Positions 12,640 through 23,539 are shown, numbered from the stretch's first letter. The stretch is DNA of 64,000 nucleotides from Bombus terrestris (GCF_910591885.1 NC_063275.1:20138501-20202500); one strand, 5' to 3'. The notes: generated by a model not told the origin, from the letters alone. A program made the numbers and translations.

Positions 12640-15340
12640 AATGATCTGTGTCAGCTGCAGGTTTTTGAGATATTTAAATGAATTTTTATGGAACATTGCA
12701 GAGCTTCCTGAAAAATAGACCTATATTAGGTGTATGGAATCTATTTTAGTAAATTGTTAAAGTTTTAATTGAAAAACTCGATGGTTAAGCGAAACGAGAG
12801 CATTTGTTTTCAAAAACCAGATGAGTAAAGAAAATACATCACATTATTATACATTCATGAGAATTTTATAGAATGTAGGAGATATAATATGGTACACATA
12901 CATATACTAAATATCTAAAAAACAATTCTCATTTTAATATTTGATGGGTCAAATAAATCTCTATTTAGTCTTTATTTCTTTAGTTATGTTCACGAATATT
13001 TGCATAAATATCATGAATCTAATTATGATTTTCTAAGTTTAGGATCGTACAAATTTCTTTATGGAACTTCAACTTTACCCACAGTTTTGTTAAATCAAAT
13101 CGAAATTATCACTTGTATCATTTTTCCTTGCTCAATTAACTATCATATATCAACAAATCTTATCAATATAATTTTACTGTTTTAACATGATTTTCTTCAT
13201 AATACTTCTTATGATACAAGATCATTTAATCACATTTGAGAGATATACGATTAACAGGCAGAATGTCAGCGGCGAATTTTGTCTTACTGTTGAGTTTAGT
13301 ATGTTCGACTACTTATGTGTTATTATACTGGCTACCATGTTCGTATTACCAGAAAATGGAACCAATGGTGCTGTTGCTGAAATTTCAGCTTCAACACCAT
13401 ATACCTGAATATTTAAATGATTTCTTATAAATATGTCATTGAGTAAATTCTAAGAAGCATCAATAAAATGTGGAAAATTATTAACACAAAATATAGTATA
13501 TAATTTTTAAAGGGAAATATGATGCACATGAGCATATAGTAGGAATATACGACAGAGATACAACAGCAATCGAGCAAGTAATTTGCAATTGTATATAGAA
13601 ATAAAAATACATATGATATTTTAAAAAATAACTCGAAATGGTCTAAACGAAGATATAAAGTATTTAAACAAATCCACCTTCGTTATTCTAATATATTAAC
13701 CATGTGCTACAATTTTAGAACTAAATACTCAAGAATATATTATATAATATACGAGTCGCGTTTAAATTTCATTTAGTCTAATTTTTTACTGTTTAGTATA
13801 ATGTATAAAGAAAAAGGGAAAGTGATTTACCGTTGATATCGTATAGCGAAAGATAGAGCTATCAGATTATCAGGCACACCTAGAGTAGATGTAAAGTAAT
13901 CCCTCCTGTTATCATCACTTATTCTCTTGAAATATGATATAGCATTTTTATGCGTCGTATATCAGAGATAAACGGTAAAATCTTGTGTAAACTTCGGGAA
14001 TTGGGGCAAACAGATTCATCGACACGCATCAGGTGTTTTTGCACTTGAAAAAAACATGGTAAGTGAGTCGTAGCGTTCAGCCTAGAATTTCCTAGCAGGA
14101 CGTGTTTCATTTTTGCGTAATAATCTTCTCGAATTATATTTTGATATATCCTTGAAATAATAATTCTTGAAAATATTTTAATAATAATTCTTGATTTTCT
14201 TGAAAATATTTAACATCAACGTTAGTCGATAAAACGAATCGAATGATTAAAAACAGAATATATATTTTATACTTGTTACCGTGAAATGTAGTATGCTTAT
14301 AATATAATAATTTATTTGAAATATTTGACTTATGTATAATTAACTTTTAAACGATCATGGCTTTTTGGTTTTGGTGCGAATATACTTTTATGTATTCCTA
14401 ATTCCTACACGTGTGTTCTTAAGACGTTTCTATAAATATAGCGTTTAATAGTAGAATCAAATACCGTATATTTGTCGAATACTGGAATTTCAAAATAAAC
14501 CTGCGTAGAATTAAAATAAACATAGTCATGCCGTTGGGTTAAATAAAGACTATATCTTACCTACTTACTTGAACGAGGTCAAATTGACTTCCTCTTACTA
14601 GTTATACGTGTATAGCAAATATTTTATCCACCAATTGAAACTACTAGTTTCATAGTCGAAAATTCACAATATAAAGAAAGATAGAAGAATAGAAAAACAT
14701 CACTCAAGGCTAATACAGGATAATCTACAGACGTAATAAAAATGAAAAAAAATGTCCTTAACGATGATGTTTCTCAATTTTTGCCTCTTTATTGTCTTTG
14801 TTTTATCAACGTTCTAAAAAATCCATAAACTAAGGATTAAAATCTTTAGATAAGATTAATATAGCGTCTATAAAGAGAGAGAACTTCATCTAATAAAAAA
14901 TTACAAAGCATTAGTAAATAAAAAGAGTTTGTTATAAATGTTAAATATGTAAGCAATCTTATTTTTCATTCAATGAACCAATAACTTTAACATCACCATT
15001 AATGTGTTATAGAATTTCATATTTAAAAAAGAGAAATTTTTATTTAAAGCTGTCAGCTCAGTTGTTTATTATAATGTACGTATGAGTAATATATGTATTC
15101 CAGCCCCCAGTTTTACCTCACCTTGTTACCAACTTACACAACAATTATGTTAGTTATAACGATGCGATTCACGCTGAAGGGAAACATACAATAAGATAGA
15201 ATATGCACAATTGTCATTGCAACAATTTCATATATTTTTCTTATAAAACATAACGTAATAGGACTTTTTCAGTGAATTATATATGCTATTTCGTTACATC
15301 GTAACAAAGTTTTACCACAGACCAGGTGGATAATAGACAT
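12640..15340. other. AT-rich non-coding stretch
   Basis: No gene seen. The segment 14140-14290 is a diverged relative of 21660-21790, so part of this stretch is an old dispersed repeat. Short open frames at 13000-13430 are AT-rich and motif-free. Confidence 0.6.
14145..14290. repeat. Dispersed repeat, copy 1
   Basis: It shares an ordered series of blocks with 21660-21790: CTTGAAATAATAATT, CTTGAAAATATTTAA, AATGATTA, and TTTTATACTTGT followed by an ACG-containing block. Order and spacing match in the same orientation. The copies are old and lack an ORF; the family is unknown. Confidence 0.6.
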
Positions 15341-15366
15341 GAAATGCTTTTTCGTGTCCCGTTTTT

Positions 15367-15384
15367 GGGGATCACCTGATCCCC
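15367..15384. other. GC-rich perfect palindrome
   Basis: GGGGATCA and TGATCCCC are separated by two bases. They sit between two direct copies of TTTTCGTGTC (near 15350 and 15391) in an otherwise AT-rich region. Function unknown. Confidence 0.7.
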
Positions 15385-16214
15385 CTACCATTTTCGTGTC
15401 ACATGCGATGTTATCGATTGAGTATAGTACTGTTCTGAATTAAAACTAAAGTCTTGTATGAAATTATAAATAAAATATAGAACGAGATATCCTGTAACCA
15501 GAATGAAGTTTAAAATTCTATACTCCTACGGTACTTCAGAAAACATTACACACCATGAAAATAATAAAATGCTGTAAAAAGATCAACGAAAAGGGCAAAA
15601 AGATCATCAATATCTTATTTCCGTGAATAAATATATCAATCAAAGACATCGACTTTCAAAAATATATTAAAACTAAGACATAGAACAAACGATGCGGTTT
15701 AAGATTAGAACTTGACAATAATGCTGGAAAGAAAGAACGCAATATAGAACTAGGACTTTAAAAAACGGTTGAAAAAATAAAGAAGAACGACTTGAAAGAT
15801 AAACCTAAAATTAATTAGATTTAAACTTAAATGTAAGTTTAAAATCTAAGATCCAGAACAAAGGATAAGCCTCTTTTTGTCTATCACCATACCTGGCCGT
15901 GCAAAGAATGAGGCTAAAAATTAACATAAACTAGGTCTTAGAACTAGAATCTACTTATATTAAAGTACATTAGATTACTACTGACAGCCTTTCATCTCAA
16001 AGACTCAAACTTGGAGCAAAATTTAAAATACAAAGCTATGAACACTTTGTTGAACCACTTGTAAAATTTCATACTTTAACATTTAAAACGATTAGATAAA
16101 GGAGATATAAACTTTTCGTTCCAAGTCAGTAACCAATATTTAGTTACAACTATAGATATATAAAAATTAGACATAACTTAGTACAAGAAGTACGCACTAA
16201 AGAATACCGTAAAT

Positions 16215-16715
16215 ACATATATCTTAAAATTAATGAAAACTGAAACGTACGCATTATCTGCGATACCCCACGTTATTCCATGGTATCCCCACGATGTATC
16301 ACGGTACACCCATAGGAATTGTTGATCCAGCCTGACTTATAACTATTAACTTAATGTTAGCGTAGTTCTTAACTTGATACCATTTTTCAAAGATTAATTA
16401 ACTGACATGGAAACAATGTAAGTATTAAGCAAAGCAGAGATTAATTCTTGGATAACGATACCAATTACTAGGTCTTACAACGAGGAGGTGATTACGAACG
16501 AGACCCGCTCATGAGTTATTTATCATCCATCTCGACATTCAAGCTATCAGCAAGAATGTCGAGTTTTGACTCTATTTGATCATCGGTCTGCGTAAAAAAA
16601 TAGTTCCATCTCCTACGCAGCGCTCACATGAATTTTAACAAACATATAATACAAACTATACACACCTCGCAACAGCTATCTTCAATATGCAGATTACATC
16701 GATCACTACATTGTA
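16215..16715. repeat. Structured repeat unit, copy 1 (diverged)
   Basis: This aligns in order with copy 2 (16766-17632) and copy 3 (about 18020-19368). Its left flank before the minisatellite position resembles the left flank at 18020-18070. In place of the long 10-bp array it has only a few degenerate units (16261-16316). It then carries the GCGTAGTTCTTA block, a decayed hairpin B with an internal insertion, a hairpin C with arms GGTCTT/GAGACC (16471-16505), and a perfect 10-bp-stem hairpin D (16531-16563). The downstream match to copy 2 continues to about 16710. It contains no ORF. Confidence 0.7.
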
Positions 16716-16718
16716 CAA

Positions 16719-16823
16719 TAAGTCTAGACCATCCAAAATCCTCTTCGTGTCTTTTGCTGATGCAAACTAACGGTGAACTAACGGTGTTCCACGTTGTCCA
16801 ACGGTGTCCCACGTTGCAGTCCA
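16719..16823. repeat. Partial structured unit with minisatellite remnant
   Basis: A diverged hairpin-A-like segment (16719-16765, containing CCATCCAAAATCC) is followed by about five degenerate 10-bp units of the CGGTGTCCAA family. These lead into hairpin A of copy 2 through the same junction, CGGTGTCCCACGTTGCAG, that ends the long array at 18868. This shows rearrangement within the locus. Confidence 0.65.
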
Positions 16824-17632
16824 GTCCGGATCATCCAAAATTCTTTTGGCGGCACTTGGAGATCCAAACCGGACTGGTGCGTAGTTCTTAGCTTGGCATC
16901 GTTTTCCAAAGATTAATCAACGGATTAATTTTTTGGAAAACGATGCCAATTACCAGGTCTCACCACGCGGAGGTGACTACGCAAGAGACCCGCCCATGGG
17001 TTATTTATCTTTATACATCCATCTCGACATTCAACCCATTGGCAGAATGTCGAGTTACGACTCTACTTGACCATGGGCCTGCGTAAAGAAATAGTTGTTT
17101 CGTACCCTAACTGCGAAACACATATCTCCAACGCAGCACTTACATGAATCTTTACAAACGTAGAACAAAACATACATAACGTGACATCTATCTCCCACAC
17201 AACGATTACATAGATCCGTACAAATATTGTACAATAATTGGCATCCCTATTGGCAGCATTCGGTATCAAAGACACATTTATCTAACTTGGAACGAATGAA
17301 AGAAAATGAAGCTAAGGAACGAACTAACAAACTTACGCGACGTACCCCCGTGCACCGGATAACCCGAAGGATTAGCGGAAAGCCCAAGTATTGACCATAA
17401 CTCGATTCCTGTTTCGCCGTTCGAAACTTACACGAGTCACGGTCGATGGCGCCGACCGATGATGCTAGTGATCCCCTGGTGATCTAGCCGTCGATCCAGT
17501 GCATTGGCCGGCAACTTAACACACTCCAACTGAACAAGTGGAACCCGGAGAGGGGCCGCTGAACAGGATTACGAAGGCATGGCCTCAACTGAACAGTGGG
17601 GTCCACCCTCACGGGACCGAGCAGGATTACGG
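16821..17632. repeat. Structured repeat unit, copy 2 (most complete hairpin set)
   Basis: The unit carries four inverted repeats in order. Hairpin A is 16821-16877 (CCAGTCCGG/CCGGACTGG). Hairpin B is 16895-16947 (GGCATCGTTTTCCAAA paired with its near-perfect complement, stem about 24 bp). Hairpin C is 16956-16990 (GGTCTC/GAGACC with inner CACC/GGTG). Hairpin D is 17023-17054 (CTCGACATTC/GAATGTCGAG). A G+C-rich body at 17327-17632 follows and matches 19061-19368 of copy 3. No ORF spans the unit. It may be a non-autonomous mobile element or a segmentally duplicated non-coding RNA locus; its outer ends and any target-site duplication are not identified. Confidence 0.7.
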
Positions 17633-18020
17633 AGGACGTGAAATTGCAGGTCCCTGACCGAGTACCGAAGTACCAATCGGACAGGATTGCAGATCGACGA
17701 CTGAATCCCCAAGAGAATCATAATCATTACCGGCGCGACGACAACTCCCGTGACGCGATGCAAACGTCGAGCAGTCACCAAGAGTGAGATGTCCTTACGA
17801 ATCCAAAGAGTTATCTAGTGCACGTTGACCCGCACGCACCCGGGATACGCGCGAGCGAGTACGCCACGCGACAGTTTGAAAGAACTGAGTGATCGCGAAC
17901 CGACAAATCGCGAGTACAATTTCTCCAGTGTGGTAAGCGACGGGATAGAGACGAGATTTTTCTTTTTTCGTCCCAAGATGGATAAGTATCGTTGTACAGA
18001 ATGAGCTCACAATGCACTTA
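17633..18020. other. G+C-rich spacer inside repeat locus
   Basis: A G+C-richer stretch between the body of copy 2 and the left flank of copy 3. It repeats the motif CAGGATTRCRGA several times near 17560-17700, so it is itself internally repetitive. The overlapping short open frames on both strands are shadows of low stop density. No gene recognised. Confidence 0.5.
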
Positions 18021-18070
18021 ACATAGGTAGCTATCTTACGATTAATTAAGCCTAAAACGCACGCATTCTA

Positions 18071-18860
18071 CGGTGTCCCCCGGTGTCCAACGATATCCAA
18101 CGATGTCCAACGGTGTCCAACGATGTCCAACGATGTCCAACGATGTCCAACGATGTCCAACGGTGTCCAACGGTGTCCAACGGTGTCCAACGGTGTCCAA
18201 CGGTGTCCAACGGTGTCCAACGGTGTTCATCGGTGTCCAACGGTGTCCAACGGTGTCCAACGGTGTCCAACGGTGTCCAACGGTGTCCAACGGTGTCCAA
18301 CGGTGTCCAACGGTGTCCAACGGTGTCCAACGGTGTCCAACGGTGTCCAACGGTGTCCAACGGTGTCCAACGGTGTCCAACGGTGTCCAACGGTGTCCAA
18401 CGGTGTCCAACGGTGTCCAACGGTGTCCAACGGTGTCCAACGGTGTCCAACGGTGTCCAACGGTGTCCAACGGTGTCCAACGGTGTCCAACGGTGTCCAA
18501 CGGTGTCCAACGGTGTCCAACGGTGTCCAACGGTGTCCAACGGTGTCCAACGGTGTCCAACGGTGTTCAACGGTGTTCAACGGTGTCCAACGGTGTCCAA
18601 CGGTGTCCATCGGTGTCCAACGATGTCCAACGGTGTCCAACGGTGTCCAATGGTGTCCAACGGTGTCCAACGGTGTCCAACGGTGTTCAACGGTGTTCAA
18701 CGGTGTCCAACGGTGTCCATCGGTGTCCAACGATGTCCAACGGTGTCCAACGGTGTCCAACGGTGTCCAACGGTGTCCAACGGTGTCCCACGTCGTCCAA
18801 CGTCGTCCCACGTCGTCCAACGTCGTCCCACGTCGTCCAACGTCGTCCAACGGTGTCCCA
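18071..18860. repeat. 10-bp minisatellite, 79 units of CGGTGTCCAA
   Basis: Seventy-nine 10-bp units run in strict register. Units from 18231 to 18560 (33 in a row) are identical. Variants cluster at both ends: CGATGTCCAA on the left and CGTCGTCCMA on the right. A higher-order pattern with paired CGGTGTTCAA units, then CGGTGTCCAT, then CGATGTCCAA occurs at 18561-18640 and again at 18681-18750. Because 10 is not a multiple of 3 and the unit holds no stop, all frames on both strands stay open; the 170-286-residue open frames here are artefacts. The array occupies the same place in its repeat unit as the few degenerate units in copies 1 and 2, so it expanded in situ. Confidence 0.97.
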
Positions 18861-18865
18861 CGTTG

Positions 18866-19368
18866 CAGTCCAGTCTAGATCATCCAAAATTCTTTTCGCG
18901 GCTTTTGGTGACCCAAACTGGACTGGTGCGTAGTTCTTAGCTTGGTATCGTTTTCCAAAGATTAATCAACTGATTAATTTTTGAAAAACGATGCCAATTA
19001 CCAGGTCTCACCACGAGGAGGTGACTACGCAAGAGACCCGGCCATGAGTTATTTATGGTTAACAAACCTTTGCGATTTATCCCTGCATACGAGATAACCC
19101 CAAGGTCCAGCGGAAAGCCCAAGGATTGACCGTAACTCGATTTCTGTTTCGCCGTTCGAAATCACGAGTCGCGGTCGCTAGCGCCGACCGATGATGCATG
19201 CCAGTGATCCACTGGTGATCAAGCCGTGGATCCAGCACATAGGCCTATAGTTTAACACACTCCAACTGAATAAGTGGGATTCGGGGGAGGACCACTGAAC
19301 AGAATTACGAAGGCAAGGCGCCAACGGAACGAGTGGTGTCCACCACCGAAGGGTCACTCGGACCGAAT
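18866..19368. repeat. Structured repeat unit, copy 3
   Basis: This follows the long minisatellite directly. Hairpin A is 18870-18926. Hairpin B is 18944-18995, where the outer arm changes GGCATCG to GGTATCG against CGATGCC, replacing a G-C pair by a G-U pair. Hairpin C is 19004-19038 (GGTCTC/GAGACC intact). Hairpin D and about 315 bp present in copy 2 are missing. The body at 19061-19368 matches 17327-17632. No ORF. Confidence 0.7.
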
Positions 19369-19379
19369 TATAACTTAAA

Positions 19380-20456
19380 TGTTGTAGATTAGTGGTTTAT
19401 ACGTTATATTTAAATTCGAAATTAAATTATTAATAAGTAAACAAAGGTTTCTTGTCGATCTTCACGTTACGAAAATTCAAGCGAAAATGAGCTCGTGCGC
19501 GAGTCGGATGTTCCTTATATACATGACGATCATCCGTTGACAAGGTTACGGATGATTGGTGGAAAGGTGACAATGCAAAAACGTTCTGATGTACTGATGT
19601 CATGAAAATTGTTTTTTCCATTATAACACGATCAAATTTAATTACTTTGAAATTTTTATTGTAAATTGACCCCTCCTACAATTTGTTACAATAATCAGTT
19701 TTATAATTTTTATATTTTTTACCAGCTAAAAATAAATTTACACTTTTAAGGTACTATTTTTTCATTTAGAACTGTGTTAATCTATATTAAATGTCAGTTT
19801 ATGAAAAGAATAATTTTATTATAATAACAAAACATGAAAGTGACCAGTGGTCAAGAATGATCATTCATCCCAAAGAGAAAAGGATTTATACGATGGTTTA
19901 GTTTTTAATAATTGCAGACTTTTCCGGATTTCCTTTTACAAGATTTTAAATTATTATATTTTACAACAATTTATAAATGTTCTTAATTTAATTATAAGCA
20001 TATACCATCGTTTATCAGTTAATTCTTAAATATATAAATTTAATATGTTTTCACACCTACAACTCTATTTTACTTTTTACAACTACAATATAATATAAGC
20101 ACATATCTTCGTTTTTCAAAAAGATGTCTATCATATTCTGTGTAGCGTGTTTTTTGTGTCTATCTGATAATGATTTCATTCGCGTAATATCAAATTTTTC
20201 AAATTATGCAACGTTTAAGAACCTAAGACTACAAATGCTATAGTAAATACATCGATGTATCAATACTTTTCCTAGCCACTGTCCATAATCTTATCGTGCA
20301 ATCTTAACAATCTAGTTGAAATCATTGAAACGAACTTTTCTTAAAATTCATCTATGAGTTACAAAGACACAGTGGTAAATTTACGAAATTTCAAGAAAAG
20401 CTTACTTGCATACATAATATTTTAATTACCATTAACGTTCGCCGACTATTTTGCAG
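19380..20456. other. AT-rich non-coding stretch upstream of coding exon 1
   Basis: No gene seen. It ends in a pyrimidine-containing tract and TTTTGCAG at 20449-20456, the acceptor used by the exon starting at 20457. A Tc1-like end motif lies near 20262-20283 (CAATACTTTTCCTAGCCACTG). Confidence 0.6.
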
Positions 20457-20457
20457 G

Positions 20458-20649
20458 ATGATCGGTGCAATGCCTGCGGTGGCAGTTCGCCACGAACGTA
20501 AACGACAGGAAAAAAGATTAAAACGTCCTAGTCAGCTTTACCTAGGGGGCCAATGGATGCCACCGCCTCAAGGCTCACCGCCTACCCCCAGTCCTCATGG
20601 TCATAACAACCACCTGGAACCTTTACCCGAGTTGTATCTCTGTGGCAAG
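20458..20649 (+). CDS. Two-membrane-segment protein, coding exon 1 of 3
   Basis: This encodes residues 1-64. The exon follows acceptor TTTTGCAG at 20456, with one base before the ATG, and ends at AAG before donor GTAATT in phase 0. Residues 11-23 form a basic cluster (RHERKRQEKRLKR). Residues 24-58 are Pro-rich (MPPPQGSPPTPSP) and end near LPELYLCGK, just before the first membrane segment. A second in-frame ATG is codon 5. The ATG lies one base inside a spliced exon, so the 5'UTR, or conceivably more coding sequence, is on an upstream exon not identified here. By the positive-inside rule the basic N-terminus is probably cytosolic. Family not recognised. Confidence 0.82.
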
Positions 20650-21659
20650 GTAATTTTTCGCTTAACGTACAAACATACGAACATATGCACGTACGTACAT
20701 TACAGTGATGGATATCGTCGCGCTAACGTGACTATTTATTGATCTCAACTGACCATACGCTACGCATCATGGGTAAACTTTATGACAATACGAACGTTCG
20801 ATTTCTGTGCTCTTGAATTATTCCACTGTGTAGAATTTATGTGTGCCTGTGTGCCATTTATAGATTTACATATCTTCTTATAATACGTACTTCATCGACT
20901 TGGCAGAACATTCGAATTACTGAAACTTAAGAATCAAAATGATCGATTCTATTTTCTGAAATTTTTATGTTGAATGAAATTGCTTAGAAATCAAGATGAT
21001 CGACTCTGTAATATTTACGGCCAATCAAATATTTCTGAATATATTTAAAGAAATGGAATCTAAAGAGAAATTTGAATGATTCATTAAATGTTATAAAACG
21101 AATTTTTCTCTAGATATTACACGCATATATTTTTGTGCTTATAAATTTTTCATAAATGTCTGCAAATCGATAATTGGTATTTATTTTTTTGAAAATAAAA
21201 ATACATTTAATCTCGATAGAACTGAACAGTTTGCTCTCTGCGTAGATTAAGTAATGTTCTAAATAGATTTTATGGTTTAGAAGAGTTCTACGTTTTGTTA
21301 AAACAGAATTAAGATTAACAGATTAGAAATTAAACATCGAACAGCGAAAATCGTTTTGAGATTAATATTATAGTATGCATTGACAATATAAGTATGATTA
21401 AGAGATTAATTAAAAGAGTCCTTGATAAAGATTATATATAGATTTTGATAGACTTACCAGATGCACGACGTCAGTTACATAATACAGTGGATTGAAAGCT
21501 CAAGAAACAACAGAGTTACTACTATCCATTAAAATCTTGTGCAAAATTTACCGATTACGTTATACACCTAAATATTTACGACTAAAATATTGATATAATA
21601 AAGTCTTGTAATAGAAAAAAATAATATATAATAATATTAAAAAATATAATATTTTAATA

Positions 21660-21790
21660 TGTTCTTGAAATAATAATTATTGAAATTCTTGAAAATATTT
21701 AAAATTATTAAAGGCTGTTGTTTTAATAGAATTAATTAAATGATTAGAAATAGAGGAATATTTTATACTTGTCACGAAACGTTGCATACT
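21660..21790. repeat. Dispersed repeat, copy 2
   Basis: A diverged relative of 14145-14290 in the same orientation, sharing several 12-15-base blocks in order. It lies inside intron 1. Confidence 0.6.
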
Positions 21791-22082
21791 TCGGTCATCC
21801 GTCTAATTTTCCAATTTTTACATTAGTTTAACAATTTCTTATGCTTATATCTCTATATAAGTTCATATTCTCATAGTCAAATACAAATGACCACAACTAA
21901 AATATCTCAAAAATACGAAACAAATACAAGAATTAAAATGTAAAATCATGATTGCGTTAGCAAAATGCATAATTAATTCGAAGATGTACATAGAGCTTAC
22001 GATACACTTGTTACAAATGTACATTTAGTAAAACAAGAATATACAACATGATTAATGAATGGACATTGCTATAATGAATAAT

Positions 22083-22400
22083 TGATTGTTCAAATACTTT
22101 GGTAATGTCCACGAATCGTACGTTTGCAGTAAATAATCGCAAGAAAGAAACAACTGCTACATGCATTTTCGGACTCGTTTCTGCTAACATAGTTCTTAAA
22201 TAGTTTGTACTATACGTTATATGTACGTAACATGTTTATAAACAATTTCTATATACGTTCAAATACTTTCGCAAGCCACTGTACAAGAGGTAATGTATTT
22301 TAAAAACTGAATATATGTTATAACGTGTTTTATATTACGCATATATTAATATATATGCGTAAGAAGTTTCTGTAAGTGTTTAAATGCTTTCGTTATCCGC
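22083..22400. mobile_element. Tc1/mariner-like terminal remnants in tandem
   Basis: Three related ends occur at about 22088-22112, 22255-22283 and 22374-22402. Each has the pattern GTTYAAATRCTTT followed, after a few bases, by a CCRCTGTA-like block. The middle one reads CAAATACTTTCGCAAGCCAC then TGTA. On the minus strand this begins TACAGTGGCTTGCGAAAG, the style of Tc1-like inverted ends abutting a TA target. A fourth, weaker one lies at 20262-20283 outside this block. No transposase ORF is present and the partner ends are not certain. Confidence 0.5.
22335..22362. other. 28-bp AT-rich near-palindrome
   Basis: TTACGCATATATTAAT and its near-complement ending ATGCGTAA form an almost perfect palindrome between two Tc1-like end remnants in intron 1. 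Function unknown. Confidence 0.75.
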
Positions 22401-22627
22401 TGTATGAGCCGTAGTATATCTTAAAATATAGAAGAAATAACGCATAGAGCATTTTAATTGTGAAAAGCAACATAGATCATCAGAATTATCCTATAACAGA
22501 GAATCATTCGAGAGAAACACTTGCAGGATGATGAATAATTTACATCTTGCACGTGGAATCACCACCAGATGATTCCTATGACCGTTAGACGTGACAAATG
22601 ATTTAACCAGGACATTGTCGTTTACAG

Positions 22628-22772
22628 ATATCGGGACTACACGCGGTGGTGGTGTGCCTATTGTTAGGCGCAGTGGTGCTAGTCGTTGGTCTAGTCCAGC
22701 TTGCCCCAGGTGCGACGACCACCGACCATAGACTCGCTTTACTCGTAGCGGGCAGCATTCTGCTTGTCCTAG
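22628..22772 (+). CDS. Two-membrane-segment protein, coding exon 2 of 3
   Basis: This encodes residues 65-112 plus the first base of codon 113. Acceptor GTTTACAG ends at 22627; the donor is GTAAGC at 22773. It carries the first membrane segment (residues about 67-89, ending in GAVVLVVGLVQL), a short hydrophilic loop (about 90-99, APGATTTDHR) and most of the second membrane segment (from about residue 100). Codon use favours G/C in third position, unlike the flanking introns, which supports real coding. The compact hairpin of two helices with a ten-residue loop would place both ends on the same side of the membrane. Confidence 0.88.
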
Positions 22773-23539
22773 GTAAGCCATTTTTTCTCAGCCCATGAAA
22801 CCGTACCGAAGAAACTCTGAATTTCTGCCAAAACGATCCGGTGCGCCCGTGACGAATGTTCACCAGAGAATAATATAAGAGAATAATGGGTCAAAGAAAT
22901 ACATTCATCTCAACTGCAATGCATATGTAATGAGAAGAATAAATTCCCAAGCATGTTGTAACTTCAGTTATAATCTTGTATAGTTAAAATAATTTTATAG
23001 AGTGATAAGGAATTTAAGTATATTCCAGCGAAATTAATTACATCTGAAATTAACGTTTCTTTTCAAGCCACCTGAAAGCCAAATTTTTTTAGGCTGTGGG
23101 AACAAAGAATTTATTGTTAATAATACAAACACACTTTTTCTGATATTTTTATAAAGAAGATGCAAGATCGCTAATTGGTCGAAGTCTCATTAACATCAAT
23201 TATATTTGTCGGTTAGTTGGTTAATAACGATTTACTATGGTAATACACCGAGCATGAAAGAGACAAATATAATAATACGGAGAATTTCAAATTTATATAA
23301 TTTTCGTGTATTTTTAATATAGGTACACGTAAATAAATAATATGTTTTAGAGAACAATTTTGAAAAACGAAACCAATTATTTTTACATAGTAGCGCTAAC
23401 AGAAAGTAAAGCACAATTATACATAAATCGCTGGTTTTATGCATCTAATACGTTAACTTCAAGTATTACCTGCTGTTATTATATATGTGTATTTTATAAC
23501 GATTTAATTGCATTGTACAAACAGACGTATAGTATTTTC

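Larger units (their letters stand above)
20650..22627 (+). other. Intron 1 of the two-membrane-segment gene
   Basis: 1978 bp, GT...AG, phase 0. It holds a diverged dispersed repeat (21660-21790, partner of 14145-14290), several Tc1-like end remnants (22083-22400) and a near-perfect 28-bp AT-rich palindrome at 22335-22362. The open frames on the minus strand at 22491-22863 are the antisense of exon 2 and are not separate genes. Confidence 0.75.

Noticed and set aside
18071..18860. CRISPR-like array
   Set aside because: Units are contiguous 10-bp tandem repeats without spacers, in a eukaryotic genome.
18042..18940. Overlapping 170-286-residue open frames on both strands with a Val-Gln-Arg-Cys-Pro or Asp-Thr-Val-Gly-His type repeat
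   Set aside because: They are translations of a 10-bp minisatellite whose unit has no stop in any frame. All frames on both strands are open together, so there is no evidence of coding.
22491..22863. Two overlapping minus-strand frames of 86-96 codons
   Set aside because: They are the antisense of coding exon 2 and its flanks. The + strand model has splice sites, phase agreement and membrane segments.
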